DNA of 64,000 nucleotides, from positions 1 through 64,000 of the forward strand of contig OX638329.1 of assembly GCA_951812755.1 (NCBI GenBank), read 5' to 3'. The DNA comes from an uncultured Latescibacterota bacterium (GTDB lineage: Bacteria; Latescibacterota; UBA2968). The notes under the pieces were generated by a model. The model did no database searches. It was not told the DNA's origin and was given only the letters and a program-made list of their open reading frames with translations. Positions 1-8,495 of the stretch are shown in pieces (the stretch's first letter is position 1; every line of letters starts with the position of its first letter). A program made the position numbers and the translations under genes.

Positions 1-2001
1 TGCAACATCCACGCTATAGCCGAGATCGGCCAGAGACTGAACCGTGATCGCGCTTAACGCGCCTCCGCCCCATGGCAACATAAGTTCGCCCCGGGCGAAC
101 ACGTTACCCCTACCCCTCCAGTGACCCCCACCTATCTGAACCGGCACCTTCTTGCCCGTGTAGTCCTGTCCACCCGCGTTGTTAAATGCGGCAATCGCCA
201 GCGGACCGTTGAAGTGTGTGTCGGCATCCAACTCTTGACGGAAACCGAGATCGTCCCAAACCGTCCCAAACCCAAGAACATGCCCAATTTCGTGGAGTCC
301 TGTAATCAGTAAATTCGCGCGTTCCAGATCGAACCCCATGCAACCCAGGACGGGCAGATAGGTCTCCTCGCGCAACAGAGAAGGACTCCCCCTCCCTACA
401 GCTCCGCCACCTTCGAAGGTGGTCAGGTAGATCCGCAGATCGTCTATCCGCTCTCCCGCGGGAATCTCATACGACTGATCACCGCACCGACCCGACCAGC
501 CCTGCGTAAATTCGTAGTCCGGCAAATCCCCGGTAATGACCGACATCCAGCGCTGGGTCACGAGCCGGAGTACATTCTTCTGGTCTTCAGTGAAGGAGTC
601 GAGAAAAACGAGTTCAATGTCGAAGTCGCCCTTTTGGAACCGGGTAAAGAATACCGTAACCCCGCGGCTCTCGAGAGCGGGAATATGATCGTTGAAGGCG
701 GAATCGTTCAGAAAATTCCACTGAAGTCTTAGCTCTACCAGGTTGGGCAAGTCCCGTAGTGACCAAATATCCGTGATATTGTTGCGTCCAAGCTCCAACT
801 CTGTCAGGTTGATCAATCCCGAAAGTGCCGAGATGTCCGTAATGCTATTGTCAAAAAGATTCAGCTTCTTCAGGTTGGTTAAACCCGACAATGCCGAGAT
901 GTCCGTAATGGCGTTGGAGTCAAGGAGCAGGTCTTCCAGATTGGTTAAACCCGAAAGTGCCGACAGATCTGCAATATTGTTTGCTTGAAGATTTAGCCGT
1001 GTCAGGTTGGACAATCCCGAAAGTGCCGAGGTATCCGTGATGTTGTTACCCGCAATCCACAGTATTCTCAGGCTGGTCAAGCCTGCCAATGCCGAAATGT
1101 CTGAAATCGAGTTGCCGCTAAGGTTCAGGTTTTTCAGATTGGTTAAGCCCGAAAGTGCCGAAATGTCCGAAATGGCGTTGGAGATAAGGCGCAGGATTTC
1201 CAGGTTGGTTAAGCCCGAAAGTGCCGAAATGTCCGTAATGGCGTTGCCTCTAAGGTACAGGGTTTTCAGGTTGGTTAAGCCCGAAAGTGCCGAGATGTCC
1301 GTAATGGCGTTGGAGTCAAGGTGCAGGTATTCCAGGTTGGTTAAACCCGAAAGTGCCGAAATGTCCGAAATGCTGTTTGCTTGAAGATTTAGCCGTGTCA
1401 GGTTGGTTAAACCCGAAAGTGCTGAAATGTCCGAAATGCTGTTGAATTGAAGTTCCAGACGTCTCAAGTTGGTCAAGCCTGCCAATACCGAAATGTCCAA
1501 AATGTCAGAAATGGCGTTGAAGGTAAGGCCCAGGTATTCCAGGTTGGTAGCAAACTCCAGCCCGGTCAGATCACTGATTCCCGCACGGCGGGCCTCAAGG
1601 CGGGTCAAAGTCCTCATTTCAACCTGGGTGATCGGCGCGCCGCTGGCCTTATTCAGGGCAGCCTCAATCCTCGCCCGCAGGTTGGCGTCGGGGATGGAGA
1701 TAACCACGGCAGGCACCTTCTGTCCAAAGCTGTTGACAAAGATCAGAAAGTCACTTATTCCGATTGTTCCATCACCATCCAGATCAAACCGCGCTTCATA
1801 TCTCTCATTGCCCCGACTTAATCCGAAATGATCCACAAACATCAGAAAATCGGGTATATCAACGACACCATTGTCATTGAAGTCGGAGGAAGAAATGGCG
1901 TTATCGGTATTGTCATTGGCATAGGAACTCATAGAGGCGTAACACACAAACACCAGCAATGCAAGGAAGGCAATAAATAGCTTTTCTTTTTTATAAAACA
2001 T
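1..2001 (-). CDS. Secreted dockerin/LRR/leishmanolysin-like metalloprotease (3' end outside window)
   Basis: The reading frame is open without a stop from the ATG at 2001 to the window edge (667 codons), so the C-terminus is missing. In order: a hydrophobic signal segment (about residues 1-30), a dockerin-like pair of DxDxDG calcium loops (about 45-105), 22-residue leucine-rich repeats of the internalin/SDS22 type (about 150-420), then a zincin domain. The zinc motif HEIGHVLGFG lies at about residues 570-579, and a downstream GELMLP / LSAITVQSLADLGY stretch is typical of bacterial leishmanolysin (M8)-like proteases. An AGGAGG-type ribosome site precedes the start. The LRRs presumably bind target protein and the dockerin-like pair may anchor it. 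Exported extracellular protease is inference; the domain calls are clear by eye. Confidence 0.8.
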   Translation of the reverse strand, partial: MFYKKEKLFIAFLALLVFVCYASMSSYANDNTDNAISSSDFNDNGVVDIPDFLMFVDHFGLSRGNERYEARFDLDGDGTIGISDFLIFVNSFGQKVPAVVISIPDANLRARIEAALNKASGAPITQVEMRTLTRLEARRAGISDLTGLEFATNLEYLGLTFNAISDILDISVLAGLTNLRRLELQFNSISDISALSGLTNLTRLNLQANSISDISALSGLTNLEYLHLDSNAITDISALSGLTNLKTLYLRGNAITDISALSGLTNLEILRLISNAISDISALSGLTNLKNLNLSGNSISDISALAGLTSLRILWIAGNNITDTSALSGLSNLTRLNLQANNIADLSALSGLTNLEDLLLDSNAITDISALSGLTNLKKLNLFDNSITDISALSGLINLTELELGRNNITDIWSLRDLPNLVELRLQWNFLNDSAFNDHIPALESRGVTVFFTRFQKGDFDIELVFLDSFTEDQKNVLRLVTQRWMSVITGDLPDYEFTQGWSGRCGDQSYEIPAGERIDDLRIYLTTFEGGGAVGRGSPSLLREETYLPVLGCMGFDLERANLLITGLHEIGHVLGFGTVWDDLGFRQELDADTHFNGPLAIAAFNNAGGQDYTGKKVPVQIGGGHWRGRGNVFARGELMLPWGGGALSAITVQSLADLGYSVDVA
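743..1560 (-). repeat. Tandem 63-66 bp repeats encoding LRRs
   Basis: About a dozen near-identical units encode residues like NNAISDISALSGLTNL. The periodicity produces long antisense open frames on the plus strand, which are not genes. Confidence 0.85.
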
Positions 2002-2132
2002 TGGCAATCCTCCTCTGGTCCAGAATTTTGGGGTCAAGTCTAAAGAGTTTTGAAATCGCACATCGCGATAAAAATGATACTGACCTGATTGCTTGAATGA
2101 TACCCGGTATTCACCATCGAACTGTCCGGGGT

Positions 2133-2651
2133 TTACGAACCGAACGCATCTACAAACGGGAAAAAATCTGCGGCATCCACCGTTCCGTTGCCATTGAGGT
2201 CAAAGCGCGCATCAGTACCGCCAAACGCATCCACAAATAGGAAAAAATCCGCGAAATTGGTCCGCCCATCGCCACTGACCGCCTGACCATCGACCTTCAT
2301 CGCGCCAACAGCCACTTGCCCGGGCGTCTTGTTAGACGCGAGAAATAGCGCGGGTTGCCCACTGTTCACATTGAGCAGATTTTGATCGACCTGACGTGCT
2401 TCGACAAACTCATACTTGGACTGATCGTACTGCAGCACAAAACCATAACCCTTCAATTTCTGCGCGTGATTGATAGCGACCTGCAACTTCAAAACGCCAT
2501 CTTCAGCAACAATATTTTGCGTGCGTTGCAGCACCAGACTTGTTAGGCTATTTTCGCCGCCCGTAAACTCTATCCCCTGTGTCAGCGGTCCAGCAATAGC
2601 CGAGCCAACCAGACCCAGCCCCAAACCTGCAGCAACAATCAAACGTTTCAT
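2133..2651 (-). CDS. Chimeric cohesin-like/dockerin-like protein (copy 1, recombinant)
   Basis: The protein has 172 aa: a signal peptide (MKRLIVAAGLGLGLVGSAIA), then a shortened cohesin-like domain almost identical to the genes ending at 4482 and 19818. After VDGQAVSGDG it switches abruptly to RTNFADFFLFVDAF..., the last 43 residues of the giant gene at 8496-14324. The similarity to that gene continues past the stop codon into the 3' flank (about 2100-2270 against 8465-8640), so the tail was acquired by recombination, with the junction at a shared GGCGATGG-type GDG sequence. The cohesin fold is probably incomplete, and the first calcium loop lost its leading ligands (Asp1 and Asn3 of DFNGDG became Ala and Ser). 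A good AGGAGGAAGCGTT site precedes the ATG. Function of the chimera is doubtful. Confidence 0.7.
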   Translation of the reverse strand: MKRLIVAAGLGLGLVGSAIAGPLTQGIEFTGGENSLTSLVLQRTQNIVAEDGVLKLQVAINHAQKLKGYGFVLQYDQSKYEFVEARQVDQNLLNVNSGQPALFLASNKTPGQVAVGAMKVDGQAVSGDGRTNFADFFLFVDAFGGTDARFDLNGNGTVDAADFFPFVDAFGS

Positions 2652-2675
2652 AACGCTTCCTCCTGTTGAAAAGTG

Positions 2676-2708
2676 TTACCGTTCATCCACAACACCTTGA
2701 GACTTGCT
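2676..2708 (-). pseudogene. Residual C-terminal end of a YWTD-type paralogue
   Basis: Reads SKSQGVVDER-stop, matching the KSQGVVNER C-terminus of the gene at 14457-17441. It lies immediately upstream of cohesin copy 1. It is a leftover gene end from duplication or deletion. Confidence 0.55.
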
Positions 2709-2927
2709 ATCTACGCCTGGATTACTCACTCCCGTTCTATGGCGTGCTGTCAATTCTCCATGTCAAATCGCAACTTTCTCCCGGCCCAACACTTGTCCGA
2801 CACGACAGGCATTAGCGGACAGGGTGGGGGAATTGTTACCGCAAAGACTATTGCACCGCTCGAATAGGCCAACAGAAAGTTGCCGAATCCGAACAGCGTT
2901 GAGACCTTTCTACATCACTGACAATTG

Positions 2928-4379
2928 TTATTCCGCAGTATGAATCGTCCAACTATTGCTGCCACTATTCTTTGAGGCAACAAAATTCCATTGCACGCCA
3001 TTTATAGTCCCCGTGAGGTTTAGGCCAGTACCAGCACTGAAAAACGCGATAGATCCCGTTCCAGAACTGGAAACAGAGAAGGTAAAGCTTTTGTAAGTAC
3101 AACTTTCGTTCGGATTCACGACTAACCCAGCCCTGCAAGCACCAAGACTACCTCCGCTACCGCCACCACCACTGCTACTGCTACTTACCGTGACGCGCAC
3201 GCCATCAGAGCAGTTGTTGTCGGCATTGCTCTCCCCACTGACGCTTTCGACACACGCGCCATAGTAATACGTCCCCGCACTTGAGGGTGCATTCAAGCTA
3301 ATGGACTCAGCACTCGTGCCAGAAGCCGACAGACCACCCACGCTATCTGTGCCAACTTCTGTATCGCTGGTAGAGATCGTCGCGTTTGACGAGCGGTAAT
3401 AGCGCAAGGTCGTCTCAGCCGAAGAACCCGTGCCTTGATTGCGAACTGTTGCACTCAGCGTAAACGATTGCCCTGTCGTCAAGGTGTTATCGCTTACCGA
3501 TGGCGATTCCACGATAAGGTCTGGACTACTACTCCCACCGCCACCACCAGAGGGCGGAACCTGTGTGCCATAACTACTCGCAAAAGTCAGAAAATCAGAA
3601 AAATCTATCGCACCATTGCCGTCCAGATCATATCTTGCTTCGTACTGCCCATCACCCTGGCGCGCCCCGTACTGGCCTGCAAATTGCAAAAAGTCGGAAA
3701 AGCCAACCGTCCCATCGCCGTCAAAGTCCGGGGATAGATTGGCATTAAACGAGATTACATCTGTTGTTGTGACAACGTCGCTCGACGCCGCGCTTTCGGC
3801 AAGTGTAACCGCCTTAATGCCAAGCGTAAACTCCTGACCCGTAACATCCGCGAGAGTGGAAAACTCGGCGCGTCCTATAAAACCGGAAGATCGCAATGTG
3901 ACAGGCGCAGTAGTTGCAAAATTTACGCCCGTCGGCTCTGGAATAGCAAACAGAAACGCGCTATTCTCGACCTTATCGAGTTTTAATTCTTCAGATTTAA
4001 AATCAAATTCGATCTTCACACCAATCAGCGATGTGGTCACACCTCTGGCGAAAACCTCAACCGCAATTTTCGTGCCTTGTCCAGAAACCGTGCCTGATGT
4101 GACGCCATCATCTGTCTGATTACCCGCTCCACCATCGGTAATCAAATCAATCGTCACCGTCGCATTTGCATTGGGACCTGCGACAATTTTTGTGCTTCGA
4201 TCGGACATCTTATCCGACGCAAAGCCGGTACCTATATCACTCCAGAATCCGCCATCGATATTTAAGGCATTTGAGGGTCTATCGGTAGCATTGAGGTCGG
4301 CGGCAACGTATAAGCCCCCAAAAATCAGCACTGTCAGCACACCCATCCATAACCCGGATTGCAAATAGTAACGCTTCAT
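2928..4379 (-). CDS. Secreted cohesin-like/dockerin-like/CARDB protein
   Basis: The protein has 483 aa. The N-terminus MRRYYLQSGLW-like leader (here MKRYYLQSGLWMGVL) gives a signal or anchor segment (about 1-27). A cohesin-like beta-sandwich follows (about 70-210, IAVEVFARGVTTSLIGVKI), then two dockerin-like EF-hand loops (about 215-272, DFDGDGTVGFSDF and DLDGNGAIDFSDF), a Gly/Ser linker, a CARDB domain (about 285-395, PDLIVESPSVSDNTLTTGQS) and a short C-terminal beta-rich domain. Its leader is nearly identical to that of the gene at 17574-19736, but the cohesin module differs, showing module exchange. AGGAGG lies just before the ATG. It is probably an extracellular structural or adhesion protein; no catalytic domain is visible. 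Confidence 0.8.
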   Translation of the reverse strand: MKRYYLQSGLWMGVLTVLIFGGLYVAADLNATDRPSNALNIDGGFWSDIGTGFASDKMSDRSTKIVAGPNANATVTIDLITDGGAGNQTDDGVTSGTVSGQGTKIAVEVFARGVTTSLIGVKIEFDFKSEELKLDKVENSAFLFAIPEPTGVNFATTAPVTLRSSGFIGRAEFSTLADVTGQEFTLGIKAVTLAESAASSDVVTTTDVISFNANLSPDFDGDGTVGFSDFLQFAGQYGARQGDGQYEARYDLDGNGAIDFSDFLTFASSYGTQVPPSGGGGGSSSPDLIVESPSVSDNTLTTGQSFTLSATVRNQGTGSSAETTLRYYRSSNATISTSDTEVGTDSVGGLSASGTSAESISLNAPSSAGTYYYGACVESVSGESNADNNCSDGVRVTVSSSSSGGGGSGGSLGACRAGLVVNPNESCTYKSFTFSVSSSGTGSIAFFSAGTGLNLTGTINGVQWNFVASKNSGSNSWTIHTAE

Positions 4380-4481
4380 ACCTCCTCCTTATGGAAAACA
4401 ATCGTTTGTGTATGGTGTGCTCGTATTTGCACCCACACAGGCAGAGTAGCCCTTTCGCCATTACTTCAGCAACATCATGCG

Positions 4482-5267
4482 CTAAACCTGGGTAAAATCG
4501 CCCACACTCATGCGATAAATATAAATCCCACTGGCTACTTGCTTGCCAAATTCATCCGTACCATCCCAAACGACCGAATGAAAACCCGCATCCATTGTTT
4601 CTCGAATCAGGGTGCGAACTTCCTGCCCGAGCAAATTGTAGATCACCAGTCGAACGTCACCGGCTTCGGGCAACCGATAGTCAATTGTCGTGGAGGGGTT
4701 AAAGGGATTCGGGACATTTTGTCCAAGAGCATAATCTCTGGGCAGCGGCTCGAGGGGGCCCATTTCAATATTGGTAATCGCATCAATACCACCAGCCAAA
4801 TCAACCATCACACCGTCGAGAATCTGAAAATCAGAGGCAAGAGGTGTCTGTGTGGTCCTAAACGTAAACTCGACCAGAGTGCCATCACCGCTGACCGCCT
4901 GGCCATCGACCTTCATCGCGCCAATAGCCACTTGCCCGGGCGTCTTGTTAGACGCGAGAAATAGCGCGGGTTGCCCGCTGTTCACATCGAGCAGATTGTG
5001 ATCGACTTGACGTGCTTCGACAAACTTATACTTGGATTGATCGTACTGCAGCACAAAACCATAACCCTTTAATTTCTGCGCGTGATTGATAGCAACCTGC
5101 AACTTCAAAACGCCATCTTCAGCAACAATATTTTGCGCGCGTTGCAGCACCAAACCTGTTAGGCTATTTTCTCCGCCCGTAAACTCTATCCCCTGTGTCA
5201 GCGGTCCAGCAATGGCCGAGCCAACCAGACCCAGTCCCAAACCTGCAGCAACAATTAAATGTTTCAT
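4482..5267 (-). CDS. Cohesin-like protein with FlgD/T9SS-like C-terminal domain (copy 2, 3'-truncated)
   Basis: The protein has 261 aa: a signal peptide (about 1-20), a cohesin-like domain (about 25-165), then a FlgD-Ig/T9SS-type domain (about 180-261; NVPNPFNPSTTIDY, YNLLGQEVRTL, WDGTDEFGKQVASG). It is nearly identical to copy 3 (19818-20624). A CAG-to-TAG change ends the protein after GDFTQV, removing the QRMMLLK tail that copy 3 retains; the sequence for RMMLLK is still present after the stop. The tail of such domains is often needed for secretion or sorting, so localisation could be affected (inference). The AGGAGGAAGCGTT ribosome site is identical to that of the other copies. Confidence 0.8.
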   Translation of the reverse strand: MKHLIVAAGLGLGLVGSAIAGPLTQGIEFTGGENSLTGLVLQRAQNIVAEDGVLKLQVAINHAQKLKGYGFVLQYDQSKYKFVEARQVDHNLLDVNSGQPALFLASNKTPGQVAIGAMKVDGQAVSGDGTLVEFTFRTTQTPLASDFQILDGVMVDLAGGIDAITNIEMGPLEPLPRDYALGQNVPNPFNPSTTIDYRLPEAGDVRLVIYNLLGQEVRTLIRETMDAGFHSVVWDGTDEFGKQVASGIYIYRMSVGDFTQV

Positions 5268-5291
5268 AACGCTTCCTCCTGTTGAAAAGTG

Positions 5292-5327
5292 TTATCGTTC
5301 ATCCACGATCCCCTGAGACTTGCTCCC
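5292..5327 (-). pseudogene. Residual C-terminal end of a YWTD-type paralogue
   Basis: Reads GSKSQGIVDER-stop directly upstream of cohesin copy 2, as at 2676-2708. No intact gene precedes it. The rest of 5328-5484 shows no coding signal that I recognise. Confidence 0.5.
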
Positions 5328-5484
5328 TGCCTCTAACCACTCCATGCTAACATGTGGTCTATCCTTCCCCAGTGGCTGGCCAGGCCACTATTTTGGGGGA
5401 TTCCTTTGGCTTTTTGGTATCCTATTAACAATTCTCGGCTTTTTCAGTTGTTAAATCGCCCGGCTACTCAGAAGTTACTATAAG

Positions 5485-8290
5485 TTACGGATCGAAATTT
5501 ACAGTTATTGGACGTGTTCTCCTCACCAGGGGCCCTACACACACCTGATAGGTGGTGGTTCCGGATCATGCGGTACCTACTGTGCGGCCATACAACACCG
5601 TTTCACTTGGCTCCAATGCAGGTATATCTATATTGAACTTGTTACCTCCTGAAAACCTCAGTTTTGCAGGTTCCGATGCTTTCGGACCGTCATTGATGAC
5701 CTCGACCGTCATTCTTATCTGAGAGTACATAGAAACTACGGATGGGGCAGAGAAGTTGATAATCCTTACAGCGAGATCATATGGGGAAACGGACGCGGAC
5801 GCGATTCTGTTTGCCTGGAACCCGTTGAGATACGGTCAGTCGCCCGAGCAGCGTTACCGATTGTCTCTGTCGAGGTGGGCAACCATCCATTGCCCCGCCC
5901 AGACCGCATTGTCCATCTGATGAACACAGCCGATAGATCCGTCCTGGTTTGCCTCCGGCTCAATGACACGGTATGACACGGCCTGCTTGCTCGCCCGCCG
6001 GTAAGCCGACAAGCCATTCATCGTCAACGTCGCCCGACCACCCGTGGCCTCCCAGAAATTGAAGTTGTAGTCGTCGCTGCCAGCATGAGTGAATCGCTGC
6101 ACCGCTTCACTCAAATCGTCCAACGTGCTTTTCCTCGGCGGATGCAATGGATCTACAGCCAAGATAAGGGCGGCGCGGAAGTGTTTCTGAGACTGGCTGC
6201 TGTCCGGTATCCGCACTCCATGCTCGGCGACAATGCGCTCGATGGACCACGTCGAAACCTTCGAGGCCGTGAAGATCTGATTGCCAGCGTCATCATAGAC
6301 CCAATTGCCGGAAGCATCCTTCAACCCCGTGCCGTCTTCGGCCACCCATAGATCCGGGATCTCGGAGGGGCGGGATCAACCCGGCGAAATACAGCTCTAT
6401 CGGGCTGTACGGCACGGAGTTGCCGCCATTGGCAACAACCCCGAAGTTCCCCGCCGAATACCGGCCGCCGCCGTGATCGACCAGATTGGCGCGGTCGAAC
6501 CCGCCCAGCTGGCCGTTGGCACTGCTAAAACCCCAGTGGCCCCCAACCGCGGTGGGAATCGTGTAGTTCGCCCACGAATGCAAAATTTCATGGAGGGACG
6601 GCCCGGACAGGAGCGCGGTATTCCAAGGAAAGTGCAGGATGGCATTCAGCCTGCCCGCCGATCCCAACTCCTGGTTTCTCGAATACCTGGACTTGCCCGT
6701 GCCCTCAACGTCATTCCGGACTGAAAGATGAATGCCGAAGTAGGTATAATATTCGTTATCTCCGTATCCCGAAAGATTGGAAAAGACCATCAGGTAATCA
6801 AAGGCATCTTCGTAATGTGTGAAGAAAACCCGGGCCAGCTCCCCAAAGTCGATGGGGTCCGTTTTGAGCCGACCGGGAACGCCCATGACCACCACCCGGT
6901 CGTCGTGCTGCGAGACAAGGGTGGGCGTATCGTACTCCACTATGGTCGCGGGGTTGGGGTCGGCGAGGAGGTCCACCCCTCTGCTCTGTAGCGCAGGGAC
7001 ATGGATGCTGTATGAGATGGCGTTCAACGGATTGCCTATTACGTCAACTTCAGCGCCCTGAGCCAATCCACTGTTGGCCGCCAGGGGTGAGAGGTCCGTT
7101 ATCCTGTTGTTGCGAAGGTTCAGCCCTGTCAGGTTGATCAACCCCGACAGGGGCGACACGTCCGAGATGTTGTTGCTACGAAGGAACAGCCGTGTCAGGT
7201 TGGTCAACCCGGACAGGGGGTACAGGTCCGAGATGTTGTTGCCGTCAAGGAGCAAAAACGTCAGGTTGATCAACTCCGAAAACGCCGACACGTCCGAGAT
7301 GTTGTTATTCCAAAGCTGCAGCCACGTCAGGTTGGTCAGTCCCGATAGGGGCGACACGTCCGAGATGTTGTTGTCGTTAAGTTCCAGCTTTGTCAGGTTG
7401 GTCAACCCGGACAGGGGCGACACGTCCAGGATGTTGTTGCCCCAAAGGTACAGGCCTGTCAGGTTGGTCAACTCGGACAGAGGCGAAAGATCCGAGATGT
7501 TGTTGCCACGAAGGTACAGGCCTGTCAGGTTGGTCAACTCGGACAGAGGCGAAAGATCCGAGATGTTGTTGTACGAAAGGAATAGAACTCTCAGGTTGGT
7601 CAACCCGGATAGAGGCGACACGTCCGAGATATTGTTGTTGATTTCTAGGCTCAGCCATGTCAGGTTGATCAACCCGGACAGGGGCGACACATCTGAGATG
7701 TTGTTGCTTCCAAGGTGCAGGTCTGCCAGGTTAGTCAACTCCGACAGCGGCGACACGTCCGAGATGCCGTTGCCCCAAAGGTTCATCTCTGTCAGGTTGG
7801 TGGCATACTCCAGCCCGGTCAGATCGGTTATGTCCGCATCGCCGGCTACGAGAATATCCAACGTCGCCATTTCGGCCTGTGTGATCGACGCGCCTCTTTC
7901 CTTGCCCAGGGCCGCCTCGATCGCCGCCCGCAGGTTGGCATCGGGGATTGCGACGACCGGAGATGGTGGCACGTCTTTGCCGAAGTCCTGAATGAAGATC
8001 AGAAAGTCGCTAATACCGATCTCGCCATTTCCATCCAGATCATACCGGGCTTCATACTTTTCATCACCCTGGTGCGACCCGAACACATCTACGAAGATCA
8101 GAAAGTCGCCAATACCGATCGTCCCGTCGCCGTCGAAGTCCGGGAGAGGTGCGTTATCGGTGTTATCCTCAACCGTGATGGCAGGCGTTGCCGCTCCATT
8201 ATTGTCTGAATCGGAAACAGTCGCGGCGGGATATACGAATGCCAGCAACACGAGGGCGGCGATAAAAATTAACCCTTTTGAGGAAGTCAT
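5485..8290 (-). pseudogene. Decayed dockerin/LRR/metalloprotease/CARDB-like gene
   Basis: The intact 5' part (8290 down to about 6370) encodes a signal peptide (1-26), a dockerin-like EF-hand pair (about 48-108), LRRs of the SNNISDVSPLSGLTNL type (about 155-425) and a metalloprotease-like domain with HEILH at about residues 567-571. A one-base shift in the C4 run at 6367-6370 then ends the frame at 6293. Coding similarity continues in the neighbouring frame (EIPDLWVAEDG...) to a TAA at 5854-5856, and past it in the same frame through TGA at 5836-5838 and TGA at 5566-5568. The last part (YDLAVRIINFSAPSVVSMYS ... TTYQVCVGPLV) resembles a CARDB-like domain and ends at 5485. One frameshift and three internal stops indicate a pseudogene, unless some are sequencing errors. 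A truncated 665-aa product is still possible. Confidence 0.7.
7090..7810 (-). repeat. Tandem 66 bp repeats encoding LRRs
   Basis: About eleven units encode 22-residue leucine-rich repeats (ISDVSPLSGLTNLTxLxLxNN). The repeats themselves remain in frame, although the gene's 3' part is decayed. Confidence 0.85.
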
Positions 8291-8356
8291 TATTTCAACT
8301 CTCCTGATCTTTCTGGCAAAGGCTATTTAGCATATGGCACTTATATTATGTGTAAC

Positions 8357-8401
8357 TCAAGTCGTAAGACAGGTCTGGAATCGCAAACAGAAACGCCTCA
8401 T
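8357..8401 (-). pseudogene. Deletion remnant of a cohesin-type gene start
   Basis: An AGGAGG site and ATG at 8401, identical to the starts of the genes at 4379 and 19736, lead straight into a fragment (reading MRRFCLRFQTCLTT-stop). The plus-strand sequence (ctggaatcgcaaacagaaac) matches the interior of the 2928-4379 gene near 3942-3965. It looks like the scar of an internal deletion. Confidence 0.45.
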
Positions 8402-8495
8402 ACCTCCTCCTTGTTGACTGAACCGCTATAAAGGCGAAGTCTCCATCCTTCTTCCCGGTCAGGTGCCCGGTATTCACCGTCGAACTGTCCAGGGT

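Noticed and set aside
743-1831. Plus-strand open frames of 81-125 aa
   Set aside because: Antisense to the periodic LRR-coding repeats of the minus-strand gene; amino-acid content is a mirror of the repeats.
5566-5856. UGA/UAA recoding to explain the internal stops
   Set aside because: One of the stops is TAA and genes elsewhere in the window use TGA and TAA as normal stops; pseudogene decay is simpler.
7074-7991. Plus-strand 305-aa open frame
   Set aside because: Same cause, opposite the LRR repeats of the 5485-8290 gene.
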